64,000 nt of DNA from an uncultured Bacteroidia bacterium (GCA_902785575.1 CACZZF010000001.1:62001-126000), one strand, 5' to 3'; shown: positions 18,486 to 27,771, counted from the stretch's first letter. Translations and numbers: made by a program. The notes: a model not told the origin generated them from the sequence alone.

Positions 18486-19766
18486 TCAATCTTTAAATCT
18501 ATCTGGATAAGCCCATAAGCCGAGCGCCGGGTTGGAGATGTAATATACCTCCTCCCCGTCGGGCATAGTGTTCCACCCGTCTCTCATCCTGTCTGTCGGA
18601 TACCGCCTGAGAATCTCATCCAGGTCTCCCCAAGCGAATCCTACACTTTCTATCTCTTCCCTGGCCATTCCAGGACCAGGGCAATATGTGATCTTGAAAC
18701 GTCCTTCGGAAGAACCATGAATAAGGTGAGCTGAGGCGCTAAGGTTATTCTGCAAATCCTCATTGGCAGCAGTGGCTTCCAATGTGTGCGGAGTGCCTTT
18801 ATAGCCATACTTACGGATCAACCTGTCAATCTCAGGATCTTCTCCGAACTCCTTGAGGGCAGGAGCCAGGACAAGCAATTCGGCTCCGTCGGCCAGGGCC
18901 ATCCTGGTCCTGTAGATAGCCTTGTTGCCCAGCCAGGTGCTCTTGAATTCAGCCGGATCGAGGTAGACCACGCATTTTTGGATCTCCTTGTCAACCATGA
19001 TGAAATTGGTCTCAAGGGAGAGCGCGGAAGCCTTCTCGAAACACTCGAAATCATCTCCTATGAAAAGGCCCCTCGTCACCAGCTCCCCAGTCGCCTCATC
19101 CTTCGCCCTGACGGTCAAGATGTAAACAATTGGCAATTTAGGAATAAAATGGGTCCGGGCATATTCAAGGACATCCCTGACGGGGGTCTTCGCCCTGCCC
19201 ATGATCCTTTCCATTCCATAGGATGCTCCAAGGAAATGGCTCTTGTTGATGCCTTCTGCCCCACCGACTCCGACAAAGATGTTTTTGGTGTAGTTCGCCA
19301 TCCCTATCACTTCGTGCGGAACCACCTGACCTATAGAGAGTATCAGGTCGAAAGTGGGGTCGAGCAACAACTTGTTTACCTGGGCGGGCCAAGTATAGCT
19401 CACCCGACCTTCGGAGACCTCGTTGACATATTCAGCGGGCACAGTCCCGACTGTCACCACATCATTTCTCCAGTCGTGGACACGGATCTTCCCCGGTTGG
19501 ACGCCATCGTACATTGAGGCTATCTGCTCGTCCGTCATCGGTGAGTGCGTACCCAAAGCGGGCATAACATCCGTCAAACAACTTCCGAAATAATCGTTGA
19601 TCATTCCGGTGATAGGGCCGGCATAGGAGTTAAGCCTGGTGTAGTCAGGTGGAATGGCCAAAACCCTTCTCCTGGGCCCCATGGAGTCAAAAACCTCCCT
19701 CAAGGCCGTCCAGGTGTCCCTTTCAGTGATGATGTCTGTCTTCGAGCCTCTGGCGTAATAAAGCAT
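18486..19766 (-). CDS. LarA-family nickel-pincer hydroxyacid racemase/epimerase; candidate gluconate 2-epimerase
   Basis: A 426-residue DUF2088/LarA protein. I place the start at the ATG at 19766 ([11 protein letters not shown]) rather than further upstream, because that sits four bases after the kinase stop. The four LarA active-site residues are present with the right spacing: H74 (ALGTHSPMT), H151 and K161 ([14 protein letters not shown], ten apart) and H177 (sixteen after K161). In lactate racemase the Lys anchors the nickel-pincer nucleotide and the His residues bind nickel or act as acid/base. The superfamily is known to include D-gluconate 2-epimerases, and the neighbours (KDG-type kinase, gnd, SDR) suggest gluconate/mannonate interconversion here. 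The cofactor genes larB, larC and larE are not in the window. Confidence 0.8.
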   Translation of the reverse strand: MLYYARGSKTDIITERDTWTALREVFDSMGPRRRVLAIPPDYTRLNSYAGPITGMINDYFGSCLTDVMPALGTHSPMTDEQIASMYDGVQPGKIRVHDWRNDVVTVGTVPAEYVNEVSEGRVSYTWPAQVNKLLLDPTFDLILSIGQVVPHEVIGMANYTKNIFVGVGGAEGINKSHFLGASYGMERIMGRAKTPVRDVLEYARTHFIPKLPIVYILTVRAKDEATGELVTRGLFIGDDFECFEKASALSLETNFIMVDKEIQKCVVYLDPAEFKSTWLGNKAIYRTRMALADGAELLVLAPALKEFGEDPEIDRLIRKYGYKGTPHTLEATAANEDLQNNLSASAHLIHGSSEGRFKITYCPGPGMAREEIESVGFAWGDLDEILRRYPTDRMRDGWNTMPDGEEVYYISNPALGLWAYPDRFKD

Positions 19767-19770
19767 ATTC

Positions 19771-20841
19771 CTATCTCTTGACCCTGGCGTTGCCGCTCCA
19801 CACGCTCCACACCTGCTCCTCGTCCGCAGGCTGGGCATAATCCGTAAGGAAGGTTGTCGCGAGAGCCCCGCAGGCCCAGCCGAACCGTATCCATTTCTCA
19901 GGCTCCCAGCCTTTCAATATGGCATATAGCAAGCCGCCTACAAAGCCGTCTCCTCCACCGATCCTGTCCAGGACATGGATAGGTCTCGGCTCAACGACAT
20001 GCCAGGTCTCACCTTCTAGCATAATGGCGCCCCAATTATGGGTATTGGCGTCCTCAACCTGACGCAGAGTTGTCGCGAACACCTTAGCGGAAGGATAAGC
20101 GGCCTTCACACAATTAATCATTTCTTTGAAACCATCGATCTTGGAGGAGATATCCTTTCCTCCCGCCTCTGGTCCTTTTATTCCAAGACAAAGCTGGAAA
20201 TCCTCCTCGTTGCCGATCAGGATGTCAGCCAGAGAGCATATCTCACTGAATATGGCGCGCAACTCTTCCTCCCTGCCGGCCCAGAACGACGCCCTGTAAT
20301 TGAGGTCGAAACTGATCCTGGTTCCATAATCTTTGGCTTTCCTGGCTATCTCAAGGCAGAAACGGCTGGTATCCGGACTCAAGGCGGCGATCAGGCCAGA
20401 GAGATGGACGATCTTCACTCCTTCTTTTCCGAATATCCTGTCCAGATCGAAATCCTTGACATTCAATGTCCTGCCTACTTCGCCGGCACGGTCGTTCCAA
20501 ACCCTCGGGCCACGGGAACCGTAGCCGCTGTCCGCCACATTGATCTGGTGACGATATCCCCAAGGACCTCCCTGAGGGACTTCAGGCCCTTCGAAATCCA
20601 TCCCGCGTGAACGCAGGTTAGCCTTTATGAACGCGGCGAAAGGGCTTCCCTCAACAAAGGTGGTCAGCACCTTGACCGGAAGGCCGAGATACGAGGAAAT
20701 GCTCGCGACATTCGTCTCGGCACTGGTGGCCTGCAAATGCAGGACATCACTCGACTGGACAGGCTGCCCGTTCTCCGGCGTGACACGCAAGCCCATGCTG
20801 GTAGGCACCAGCAGGGCATAGCGTTTATTCTTAATATCCAT
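19771..20841 (-). CDS. kdgK: PfkB-family sugar kinase, probable 2-dehydro-3-deoxygluconokinase
   Basis: A 356-residue ribokinase-family protein. The C-terminal PfkB signature appears as DRIGGGDGFVGGLLYA, whose Asp is the catalytic base; AETNVASISSYLG near residue 45 matches the substrate-binding start of the family. SFDLNYRASFWAG and IGNEEDFQLCLG are typical KdgK blocks. KdgK phosphorylates 2-keto-3-deoxygluconate to KDPG in hexuronate and gluconate breakdown. It lies 11 bases after GH2 and four before the LarA-like gene in the same operon, which fits. No KDPG aldolase or uxuA is in the window, so the pathway must be completed elsewhere. Confidence 0.82.
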   Translation of the reverse strand: MDIKNKRYALLVPTSMGLRVTPENGQPVQSSDVLHLQATSAETNVASISSYLGLPVKVLTTFVEGSPFAAFIKANLRSRGMDFEGPEVPQGGPWGYRHQINVADSGYGSRGPRVWNDRAGEVGRTLNVKDFDLDRIFGKEGVKIVHLSGLIAALSPDTSRFCLEIARKAKDYGTRISFDLNYRASFWAGREEELRAIFSEICSLADILIGNEEDFQLCLGIKGPEAGGKDISSKIDGFKEMINCVKAAYPSAKVFATTLRQVEDANTHNWGAIMLEGETWHVVEPRPIHVLDRIGGGDGFVGGLLYAILKGWEPEKWIRFGWACGALATTFLTDYAQPADEEQVWSVWSGNARVKR

Positions 20842-20852
20842 AATTGAACAGG

Positions 20853-22739
20853 TTATTTGACTGGCATTGACTTGATTATGCCCTCGTTGACGGCGCGGAG
20901 CTTCTTCTCGTCCATCTTGATGACCTTGCGGTCATAAGTCATCAGACCGTTGATCTCGATTTCCACATCGGTAGTCTGGGTATAAACCGCGGCGCTGCAA
21001 CCCTGCTTGATGAGCTGCTTGAGCTGCTCGGCGAAGGAAGCGTACTCGGCCAGGACTTCGTCCCCATTCTTGTACTGGACATATCCCCAGTTCTTGTCCG
21101 CCTGCCAGAGATGTCCTTCGACAGGTAAGCCGATCCCACCATATTCACCCAGGACGTTGATCATGTTCTTGTCCCACATCCTGAAAGCGGGGTAAGGATA
21201 GTGGTGGTTGTCAAGGATGTCACCGACACCTTCCTCCCAGTTACCGCCTGAAGACTGGTTGACAAGCCTGGTGGGATCGAGTTTCTTGGTGTAGGCGACG
21301 ACATCCTTGGTGTCAAACTGGCTCCAAGCCTCGTTGAAAGGCACCCAGACAGCTATGCATTGGAACTTCTTGACCTGATTGATGATCTCCGTCCACTCTT
21401 TGTAGTAATTGGCCTTAGCCTCGGGTGTGGCGGGGAAATCCTCACCCTCTCCATAATAGTACATACCCCACTTCTTGCTGCCACCGAACGAAGGCATGTC
21501 CTGCCACACAATGATTCCTATCTGGTCGCAATAATAGAACCAACGGTCAGGCTCAACCTTAATGTGTTTGCGGATCATGTTGAATCCGAAGTCTTTTGTC
21601 TTCTGGATATCGAATTTGAGAGCCTCATCCGTGGGTGCGGTATAGAGCCCGTCCGGCCACCAACCCTGGTCAAGAGGTCCAAGTTGGAACAGGCCCTCTC
21701 CATTAAGCCCCATGAGCTTAGTGTTGCCATTCTTCCTGTATGCGCCGACCTCACGCATGGCGGTATAAGAGGCCACCCGGTCTATAACCTTGCCATTCCT
21801 GAGAATCTGGATATCAAGACCATAGAGGTAAGGAGAATCAGGGGACCAAAGTTTGGGATCCCTGACATTAAAGGTCACCGTCCCGCCAGGGACTGTCATC
21901 CCGGAAGCAAGTACCGCATACAATCCGTCAGTAGCGGGCTTCGCGGCATTAGCGGTCTCTGTGGAATACCCGATGCCTCCGTTGAGGAGGAAAACCTTAA
22001 TCACATCACCTTCCTGGACACCTTCGGCGTCAACCGTGACATTGATGGCTTTCTCTTTTATGCTTGAGACCACATTGTAATCGGTCACATGGGCAGGGGC
22101 CACAGGCTCCATCCATACGCTCTGCCAGATACCTGACACGGCCGTGTACCATATTCCTGAAGGTTTGGACACCTGTTTCCCGCGAGGCTGGAAATCATTG
22201 TCGGTAGCATCCTCGACTTTCAAGACAAGGGAGTTGGCCCCGCTCTTGAGATAAGGAGTCACGTCAAAAGAGAAATGAGTGTAACCACCTGTATGGGAAC
22301 CGATCTGTATGTCATTGACGTAAACCACTGTCTTCCAATCGACAGCGTCAAAATTGAGCATCAGTCTCTTGCCTTTCCATGCGGAAGGGACTGTAAAAGT
22401 GGTCTTGTACCAAAGGGCATCATCCGGAGTCACCTTTCTGCCGACACCGGAAAGTGAGGACTCTACGGCGAAAGGAACCAGGATCTTCCCGTCGAACTTG
22501 ACGGGTCTAGGCTCTGACTTCGGGGTAATGGCGTAATCCCAGAGGCCGTTGAGAGACTGCCATTCGGAACGGACCATCTGAGGACGGGGATACTCGGGAT
22601 GGGCATTGGTCGGGGACACTTCCTCGGCCCACTTCGTCTTGATCCTGTCTCCCGCTGGAGCCCACTGCTGGGCGGAAAGGGTACCTGCCACAGCTAGAAT
22701 CGCCGCGATTGAGGTGATGATTTTGTATCTCATTATCAT
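20853..22739 (-). CDS. Secreted GH2 glycoside hydrolase
   Basis: A 628-residue GH2 enzyme with a signal peptide (MRYKIITSIAAILAVAGTLS-AQQ; ATGs at 22739 and 22733 are both possible). The order is sugar-binding jelly roll (about 55-205, SLNGLWDYAITP onward), immunoglobulin-like sandwich and TIM barrel (from about 330). The acid/base motif is intact as VWVPFNEAW, and the nucleophile probably lies in TQTTDVEIEINGLM. GH2 covers beta-galactosidase, beta-mannosidase and beta-glucuronidase; linkage to KdgK and sugar-acid genes would suit a glucuronidase-like specificity, but that is inference. First gene of a five-gene operon with a consensus -7 element at 22768-22775. Confidence 0.9.
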   Translation of the reverse strand: MIMRYKIITSIAAILAVAGTLSAQQWAPAGDRIKTKWAEEVSPTNAHPEYPRPQMVRSEWQSLNGLWDYAITPKSEPRPVKFDGKILVPFAVESSLSGVGRKVTPDDALWYKTTFTVPSAWKGKRLMLNFDAVDWKTVVYVNDIQIGSHTGGYTHFSFDVTPYLKSGANSLVLKVEDATDNDFQPRGKQVSKPSGIWYTAVSGIWQSVWMEPVAPAHVTDYNVVSSIKEKAINVTVDAEGVQEGDVIKVFLLNGGIGYSTETANAAKPATDGLYAVLASGMTVPGGTVTFNVRDPKLWSPDSPYLYGLDIQILRNGKVIDRVASYTAMREVGAYRKNGNTKLMGLNGEGLFQLGPLDQGWWPDGLYTAPTDEALKFDIQKTKDFGFNMIRKHIKVEPDRWFYYCDQIGIIVWQDMPSFGGSKKWGMYYYGEGEDFPATPEAKANYYKEWTEIINQVKKFQCIAVWVPFNEAWSQFDTKDVVAYTKKLDPTRLVNQSSGGNWEEGVGDILDNHHYPYPAFRMWDKNMINVLGEYGGIGLPVEGHLWQADKNWGYVQYKNGDEVLAEYASFAEQLKQLIKQGCSAAVYTQTTDVEIEINGLMTYDRKVIKMDEKKLRAVNEGIIKSMPVK

Positions 22740-22767
22740 GTGGTGTTAAATTGTCAAGCGCTAACCA

Positions 22768-22775
22768 CAAATATA
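22768..22775 (-). promoter_or_regulatory. -7 promoter element for the GH2-kdgK-larA-gnd-SDR operon
   Basis: Minus-strand TATATTTG, an exact TAnnTTTG match, about 28 bases before the first possible start codon. Between them is AACACCACAT, also present before fucI. Confidence 0.6.
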
Positions 22776-22835
22776 CTCAATTCGCGGCAAAAAGTCAGCA
22801 TGCCAATATTATTATTGATTACAAGGAATATTTAT

Positions 22836-22843
22836 TAAATTTG
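22836..22843 (+). promoter_or_regulatory. -7 element directly before cstA (leaderless prediction)
   Basis: TAAATTTG matches TAnnTTTG and ends only six bases before the cstA ATG at 22850, so transcription would start at or next to the start codon. Confidence 0.5.
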
Positions 22844-22849
22844 TATGAT

Positions 22850-24319
22850 ATGATTTCATTAATCCTATGTCTCATCGCCCTTGTCCTGGGCTACCTCCTC
22901 TACGGCAAGTTTGTGGAGAAGGTTTTCGGACCGGATAGCGACCATCCTACTCCAGCTATCGCGAAAGCGGACGGAGTGGACTACGTCGCCATGCCCACAT
23001 GGAAAGTATTCATGATCCAGTTCCTCAACATTGCCGGAACAGGACCGATATTCGGTGCCATTATGGGAGCGAAGTTCGGCCCGGCGTCTTATCTCTGGAT
23101 AGTGTTGGGATGCATCTTCGCGGGAGCGGTCCATGACTATTTGTCCGGGATGCTCTCGGTAAGGAAAGGCGGCGTGGGACTGCCGGAAATCGTGGGAGAC
23201 TTCCTCGGTCAGGGGACAAAGAAGGTGGCGCTCGTTTTCACCCTTCTCCTGCTGGTCCTTGTCGGAGCAGTCTTCGTGTACAGTCCGGCCATTATCCTTG
23301 GTGACATCGCCGGTGACGGGACGACCAGGGCGATGATGATCTGGATCGGGGCTATATTCGTTTATTACATCGTCGCGACGATGCTCCCTATCGACAAGAT
23401 CATCGGAAAGATATATCCCCTCTTCGCCTTCGCCCTGATTTTCATGGCAATATCCCTGCTAATCGGACTGTTCATCAAATGGCCTTCGATTCCCGAGTTA
23501 TGGGACGGGCTTGGCAATAGAGGCCCTTCGGTGGGAGTCACAGGACAACCTATATTCCCATGCCTTTTCATAACCATCGCATGTGGCGCCATCAGTGGCT
23601 TCCACGCCACCCAAAGCCCGCTTATGGCAAGGTGCCTTAAGGACGAGAAACTTGGCCGCCCCGTGTTTTACGGATCCATGATCACCGAGGGAATGGTAGC
23701 CCTTGTCTGGGCAGCGGTCTCCTCTTATTTCTTCTTCGACGGAGGAGCCGCCGAGTGTGGCTCGGACATGACCGCGGCGGCCCCGACAGTGGTGACCACG
23801 GTGTCCAAGACCTGGCTCGGAATATTCGGAGGCATTCTCGCTATCCTCGGAGTAGTCGCCGCCCCTATCACCAGCGGAGACACTGCGCTCAGGAGTGCCA
23901 GACTCATAGTGGCGGACTTCATCAAACTCGACCAGAAACCTGTACGCAACAGGCTCTTTATAAGTATTCCTCTGTTTGTTGTGACCGGACTGCTGCTGTG
24001 GTTCAACCTGGCCGACTCAAACGGTTTCAACACGATCTGGAGATATTTCGGATGGGCCAACCAGACCCTGGCTGTCTTCACCCTCTGGGCGGTGACTGTC
24101 TATCTCCTGAACAACAAAAAAGGACCGCGATATCTCATCAGCGGTATTCCCGCAAGCTTCATGACAGCGGTAAGCCTCACCTTCATCCTTGTGGATAAAG
24201 TCGGCTTCAGAGTCAACGCTGCCGCCGCTCCTTGGATCGGGCTGATCACTTTCGCGATCTGCGGCTTCATACTAAGCGCCATGAAAATGCGTCATGACAA
24301 CAAATTGAATGACAAATAA
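22850..24319 (+). CDS. cstA: Carbon starvation protein CstA-type transporter
   Basis: A 489-residue polytopic membrane protein (about 13 hydrophobic helices) starting at the ATG at 22850 (MISLILCLIALVLGYLLYGK). The conserved blocks DGVDYVAMPTWKVFMIQFLN, FAGAVHDYLSGMLSVRKGG, GFHATQSPLMARC and APITSGDTALRSAR are those of the CstA family, which imports peptides and/or pyruvate. At under 500 residues it is the shorter form usual in anaerobes rather than the roughly 700-residue enterobacterial form. It is followed after 17 bases by a HerA-like ATPase and is divergent from the GH2 operon. Confidence 0.92.
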   Translation: MISLILCLIALVLGYLLYGKFVEKVFGPDSDHPTPAIAKADGVDYVAMPTWKVFMIQFLNIAGTGPIFGAIMGAKFGPASYLWIVLGCIFAGAVHDYLSGMLSVRKGGVGLPEIVGDFLGQGTKKVALVFTLLLLVLVGAVFVYSPAIILGDIAGDGTTRAMMIWIGAIFVYYIVATMLPIDKIIGKIYPLFAFALIFMAISLLIGLFIKWPSIPELWDGLGNRGPSVGVTGQPIFPCLFITIACGAISGFHATQSPLMARCLKDEKLGRPVFYGSMITEGMVALVWAAVSSYFFFDGGAAECGSDMTAAAPTVVTTVSKTWLGIFGGILAILGVVAAPITSGDTALRSARLIVADFIKLDQKPVRNRLFISIPLFVVTGLLLWFNLADSNGFNTIWRYFGWANQTLAVFTLWAVTVYLLNNKKGPRYLISGIPASFMTAVSLTFILVDKVGFRVNAAAAPWIGLITFAICGFILSAMKMRHDNKLNDK

Positions 24320-24336
24320 TAAATTAACAATCAGAT

Positions 24337-25971
24337 ATGTACGACTCTAACCACGGGCTTTGGATAGCCCACTGCGAAAACGGGCCTCTCTCGATTGTCG
24401 GGAAGATGGCGAACAGGCACGGACTTGTGGCTGGTGCGACCGGTACCGGCAAGACCGTCACACTCCAAGTCATGGCTGAGAGCTTTTGCCAGGCCGGCGT
24501 CCCCTGCTTCATGGCTGACATGAAGGGCGACCTTTCCGGAATATCCCAACCCGGAAGAACCAGCGGATTCATCGAGAAGAGAATGCCCGAGTTCGGGATC
24601 GAGAATCCCCAGTTCCAAAGTTGCCCGGTACGTTTCTATGACGTGTTCGGTGAGCAGGGCCACCCGATGAGGTGTACTATCTCCCAGATGGGGCCTCAGC
24701 TTCTCACCCGTATCCTCGGCCTGACTGACGCCCAGGAAGGTGTTTTGAACATAATGTTCAGGATCGCCGACGAGAGGGGTCTCCTTTTGGACGATATCAA
24801 GGACATGAGAGCATGCTTGACCTACATCTCACAGCACGCCTCTGAGTATTCCCAAGTCTACGGCAATATCGCTTCAGTCTCCGTCGGAGGCATCCAGAGG
24901 GCTCTGCTGACCCTTGAGAACGAGGGAGCCGACAAACTGTTCGGCCAGCCCTCCTTCGACATCTACGACCTCCTCGCCACCGAGGGCGGCCGTGGAGTGA
25001 TGAGTGTCCTGGCGGCTGACAAGCTGATGCTCAAGCCGAAGCTTTACTCCACCTTCCTTCTCTGGCTGTTGTCCGAGCTCTACGTGACCTTGCCCGAAGT
25101 CGGTGATATGGATCTTCCCAAACTGGTCTTCTTCTTCGACGAGGCCCACATGCTCTTTGACGACACCTCCAAGGCCCTGACTGACAAGATTGAACAGGTA
25201 GTCCGCCTTGTACGAAGCAAGGGTGTGGGTGTCTATTTCGTCACCCAGAGTCCGACCGACATCCCGTACACCATCCTCGGACAGCTCGGAAACCGTGTCC
25301 AGCACGCCTTGAGGGCTTTCACCCCCAGGGACCAGAAGGCCGTCCAGGTAGCGGCTGACACATTCAGGACCAATCCTTCATTCAATACCTACGAGGCAAT
25401 CACCAACCTCGAGACCGGCGAGGCGCTTGTATCCTTCCTCGATGAGAAGGGAGCCCCTAGCATGGTGGAAAAGGCCAAGATCCTGTTCCCTCTCAGCCAG
25501 ATCGGAGCTATTTCCGAGGGACAGAGGGCACAGATTATAAACCAGTCCAGAGTCTACGGCAAATATGACAAACTGGTTGAGCGTGAGAGCGCTTTCGAGG
25601 TGCTGATGGCCGAGAAAGAAGCTGAGGCAAAGCAGCGAGAGGAGCCCCAGAAAGGCAAAGGCAAGGGTTACACCGCTCCCGTAGAGGTTGAGGCCGAGAA
25701 ACCCACAAAAGCGGCCAAGGTTCCCAAGGCCACAACGACCAAGAAGAAGAGCAGTGTGATGAGCAAGGTCGTGAAGGCCGTCATCACGGCTGTCACAGCC
25801 ACCGCCGCAACCGCGATCGGTAATGAGGTCTCCAACAAGGTGACAGGCAAGAAGTCCAAGACCACCACGAAGGACAGCGCCGGAAAGGTCGTCAAGAACG
25901 CCACCTCAGCCGCCACCAGGACTATCACACGTGAGATAACCCGCTCAATCCTCGGGAATCTCGTCAAATAA
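24337..25971 (+). CDS. HerA-like DUF853 ATPase/helicase
   Basis: A 544-residue P-loop ATPase of the HerA/FtsK clade (DUF853). Walker A is GATGTGKTVTLQVMAESF (about residue 32), Walker B LVFFFDEAHMLF (about 265), and a sensor/arginine-finger-like region reads LVRSKGVGVYFVTQSPTDIP. The family is widespread in anaerobes; members resemble DNA-translocating hexamers, but a firm role is lacking. The last 140 residues are a Lys/Ala/Thr-rich low-complexity tail that could bind nucleic acid. It follows cstA by 17 bases; no NurA nuclease lies beside it, which argues against a HerA-NurA repair pair here. Confidence 0.85.
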   Translation: MYDSNHGLWIAHCENGPLSIVGKMANRHGLVAGATGTGKTVTLQVMAESFCQAGVPCFMADMKGDLSGISQPGRTSGFIEKRMPEFGIENPQFQSCPVRFYDVFGEQGHPMRCTISQMGPQLLTRILGLTDAQEGVLNIMFRIADERGLLLDDIKDMRACLTYISQHASEYSQVYGNIASVSVGGIQRALLTLENEGADKLFGQPSFDIYDLLATEGGRGVMSVLAADKLMLKPKLYSTFLLWLLSELYVTLPEVGDMDLPKLVFFFDEAHMLFDDTSKALTDKIEQVVRLVRSKGVGVYFVTQSPTDIPYTILGQLGNRVQHALRAFTPRDQKAVQVAADTFRTNPSFNTYEAITNLETGEALVSFLDEKGAPSMVEKAKILFPLSQIGAISEGQRAQIINQSRVYGKYDKLVERESAFEVLMAEKEAEAKQREEPQKGKGKGYTAPVEVEAEKPTKAAKVPKATTTKKKSSVMSKVVKAVITAVTATAATAIGNEVSNKVTGKKSKTTTKDSAGKVVKNATSAATRTITREITRSILGNLVK

Positions 25972-25973
25972 AA

Positions 25974-25992
25974 ACCGGGGTGTCTCCCCGGT
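25974..25992 (-). terminator. Bidirectional terminator between the HerA-like gene and rsmD
   Basis: ACCGGGG pairs perfectly with CCCCGGT over a five-base loop. On the minus strand the stem is followed by TTTTTATTT, so it best serves the rsmD operon, which ends seven bases away. Confidence 0.75.
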
Positions 25993-25998
25993 GGAAAT

Positions 25999-26529
25999 CT
26001 ATTCGAAGAAAGAGAAGTGCACCCGACCGTAGCGCTTCTCTTTTTTGAATCGCGGGTGGGCCGTGAAAGAATGCTCGTCGCCATGCTCGAGGATGAAATA
26101 GCATCCGGGATGAAGGATGTCCCGAGCGAAAACCTTGTCAGGCAAGGTCTCAAGACCTTCAAGAGCATAAGGAGGATCAGCGAATATGATGTCGAACTTC
26201 TCATGGCAGATATCCAGGAAGTCGAAGACATTGTCCCTTACCATCGTGACATTGTCAAGCCCCAGGCGCTTAGCCTCAGTCTTGATGAAAGAAGCGTTCT
26301 CCCTGGCCATCTCGACCGAATAAACCCTGGACGCTCCCCGAGAGGCGAACTCGAAGGCCACGGCGCCAGTGCCACCAAAAAGATCAAGGACCTTCAAGTC
26401 CTCGAACTCATATTCATTATTAAGAATATTGAATAGGCCCTCCCTCGCGAAATCCGTGGTGGGACGGGCTTTGTAACCCGCGGGCGGATTGATAGACTTG
26501 CCTTTTAAACGGCCACCGATGATCCTCAT
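25999..26529 (-). CDS. rsmD: 16S rRNA (guanine(966)-N(2))-methyltransferase RsmD
   Basis: A 176-residue Rossmann-fold methyltransferase. RIIGGRLKGKSINPP at the N-terminus, RPTTDFAREGLFNIL, the SAM-binding LDLFGGTGAVAFEF and the catalytic ADPPY (D118-Y121) identify RsmD, which modifies G966 of 16S rRNA. The start overlaps the end of the DUF3822 gene by four bases (ATGA). The DUF3822-rsmD pair is a recurrent arrangement in Bacteroidota. A terminator follows seven bases after the stop. Confidence 0.95.
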   Translation of the reverse strand: MRIIGGRLKGKSINPPAGYKARPTTDFAREGLFNILNNEYEFEDLKVLDLFGGTGAVAFEFASRGASRVYSVEMARENASFIKTEAKRLGLDNVTMVRDNVFDFLDICHEKFDIIFADPPYALEGLETLPDKVFARDILHPGCYFILEHGDEHSFTAHPRFKKEKRYGRVHFSFFE

Positions 26530-26990
26530 AACGACTCGACCGCTTTGAAATAACGGTAAAGGGACATCTCCTCTTCTCCTGACAAAGGAGTCATAAAAGA
26601 GACTGTGGAAACCTCAGGATTAAGTTGTAGTTTCTTGACCGCCATAAAAAGGAAATACTCCGCGGTAGTGAAGTCCGCCGCCTGGAAGGTGTTGGCAAGC
26701 AATAGGTTATCTCCTTGGGAAATAACCAGCGTCAAGACTCCGTCCCCATAAGATGCCAGGATCTTGTTGTATTCCGGGATTTCAGAGAGTTTCTTCAGGA
26801 GATAATACATCTCAGGATAATCCTCATCAGAAAGAGAATACACCAGTTCGGCGGAGAACTCCGGCAAACTGATGTATTCAACTTTATCTTCCTGGTCTAA
26901 CTCAACCGTCCGCGACAACACTTCCCGGGCTGATGCCGGGTCAAAGAACGCGGAAGGAACAAGCGCTACCTTAGGAGTGTGACGTGACAT
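26526..26990 (-). CDS. DUF3822-family protein
   Basis: A 154-residue protein recognised mainly by position and character: it begins HTPKVALVPSAFFDPASA, matching DUF3822 proteins that precede rsmD across Bacteroidota, and has the actin-like fold feel of alternating strands (GDGVLTLVISQGDNLLLANTFQ, AEYFLFMAVKKLQLNPE). It looks shorter than the DUF3822 proteins I know of, which usually have an N-terminal extension. No function is established. It overlaps rsmD by four bases and follows the membrane-anchored protein upstream by eight bases. Confidence 0.65.
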   Translation of the reverse strand: MSRHTPKVALVPSAFFDPASAREVLSRTVELDQEDKVEYISLPEFSAELVYSLSDEDYPEMYYLLKKLSEIPEYNKILASYGDGVLTLVISQGDNLLLANTFQAADFTTAEYFLFMAVKKLQLNPEVSTVSFMTPLSGEEEMSLYRYFKAVESL

Positions 26991-26998
26991 GCACGAGA

Positions 26999-27715
26999 CT
27001 ACTCCCAGTTACCAGCGTTGTTGTTCGGCGCGGTGATGCTTCCGACCTGGAGACCCTCATACTGGCCGAGATCCTCGCGCTCAGCGATGAGGTTGACAAT
27101 GAGCTGATGGTTAAGCCCGTTGAGAAGGCTCTTGTAAGGGAGCTTGGCCTCGAAGAGAGGCACATCAACACCAGAGACCTTCTTCACGATGGCGTCCATC
27201 TCAATGTCAGTGACCGCCGCCGCACCATACTCACCAACCGCGAAAGGAATCTTCTCGATGGTGTTGATGTTGAAGTCATCCCTGTTCTTGAACAGAGTGT
27301 CCTTGACAGCGATCTTGTTTTGGATGGAGAAAACGAGATTCTTGTCGCCCTCCTGATAGAGTTTGTAAAGGTCAGCGTCAGTGATCTTGCCTTTCTTGGC
27401 CTTCTTGACCTCGTTGGTGTGAGCCATGGCGAGGGAGTCATCCTTCGAGCCGATCTGCATGAGAACAACCATCTCACCTGTGTTGTAGAACTGCTTGAGA
27501 GTGTCGAAAGAAGCGGTGAACCTGTCATTGACGCTCTTGAAAGCGACCTGGAGGTCGCGGATATCCTTGAGCTGCTGGATGGCCACTTTCTTCCTGGCGT
27601 TGACATCATGTTCAAACCTCACAGGCTCCATGACACCTTGGTAGATCTTGTAAACAAGGAAAACGCAGAGAAGCGCGAGCACGATGCTGAGAATCGTTTT
27701 CAGAATCTTATTCAT
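26999..27715 (-). CDS. Membrane-anchored conserved hypothetical protein
   Basis: A 238-residue protein not assigned to a named family. One N-terminal transmembrane helix (residues 4-24, ILKTILSIVLALLCVFLVYK) is followed by an extracytoplasmic domain that opens with a helical, probably coiled-coil stretch (DVNARKKVAIQQLKDIRDLQ) and continues as mixed alpha/beta. Such proteins are common next to DUF3822-rsmD in this phylum. It is the first gene of a three-gene minus-strand transcript with a TAACTTTG -7 element at 27772-27779. A role in envelope or cell-division architecture would be a guess. Confidence 0.7.
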   Translation of the reverse strand: MNKILKTILSIVLALLCVFLVYKIYQGVMEPVRFEHDVNARKKVAIQQLKDIRDLQVAFKSVNDRFTASFDTLKQFYNTGEMVVLMQIGSKDDSLAMAHTNEVKKAKKGKITDADLYKLYQEGDKNLVFSIQNKIAVKDTLFKNRDDFNINTIEKIPFAVGEYGAAAVTDIEMDAIVKKVSGVDVPLFEAKLPYKSLLNGLNHQLIVNLIAEREDLGQYEGLQVGSITAPNNNAGNWE

Positions 27716-27771
27716 TATACTAAAAATTTATGATTTGCTTTACCATGAACCGACAAGCCGCCAATTCTGGA

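Noticed and set aside
19767..19838. Upstream extension of the LarA-like gene (start at 19838)
   Set aside because: The extension overlaps the kinase gene and has no family similarity; the ATG at 19766 fits the spacing.
21360..22067. 235-codon open frame antisense to the GH2 gene
   Set aside because: Lies wholly inside the GH2 gene with no promoter or family resemblance.
24337..25971. HerA-NurA DNA-repair or Sir2-HerA defence pair
   Set aside because: No NurA, Sir2 or DUF4297 partner is adjacent; the neighbour is cstA and the protein is of the DUF853 type.
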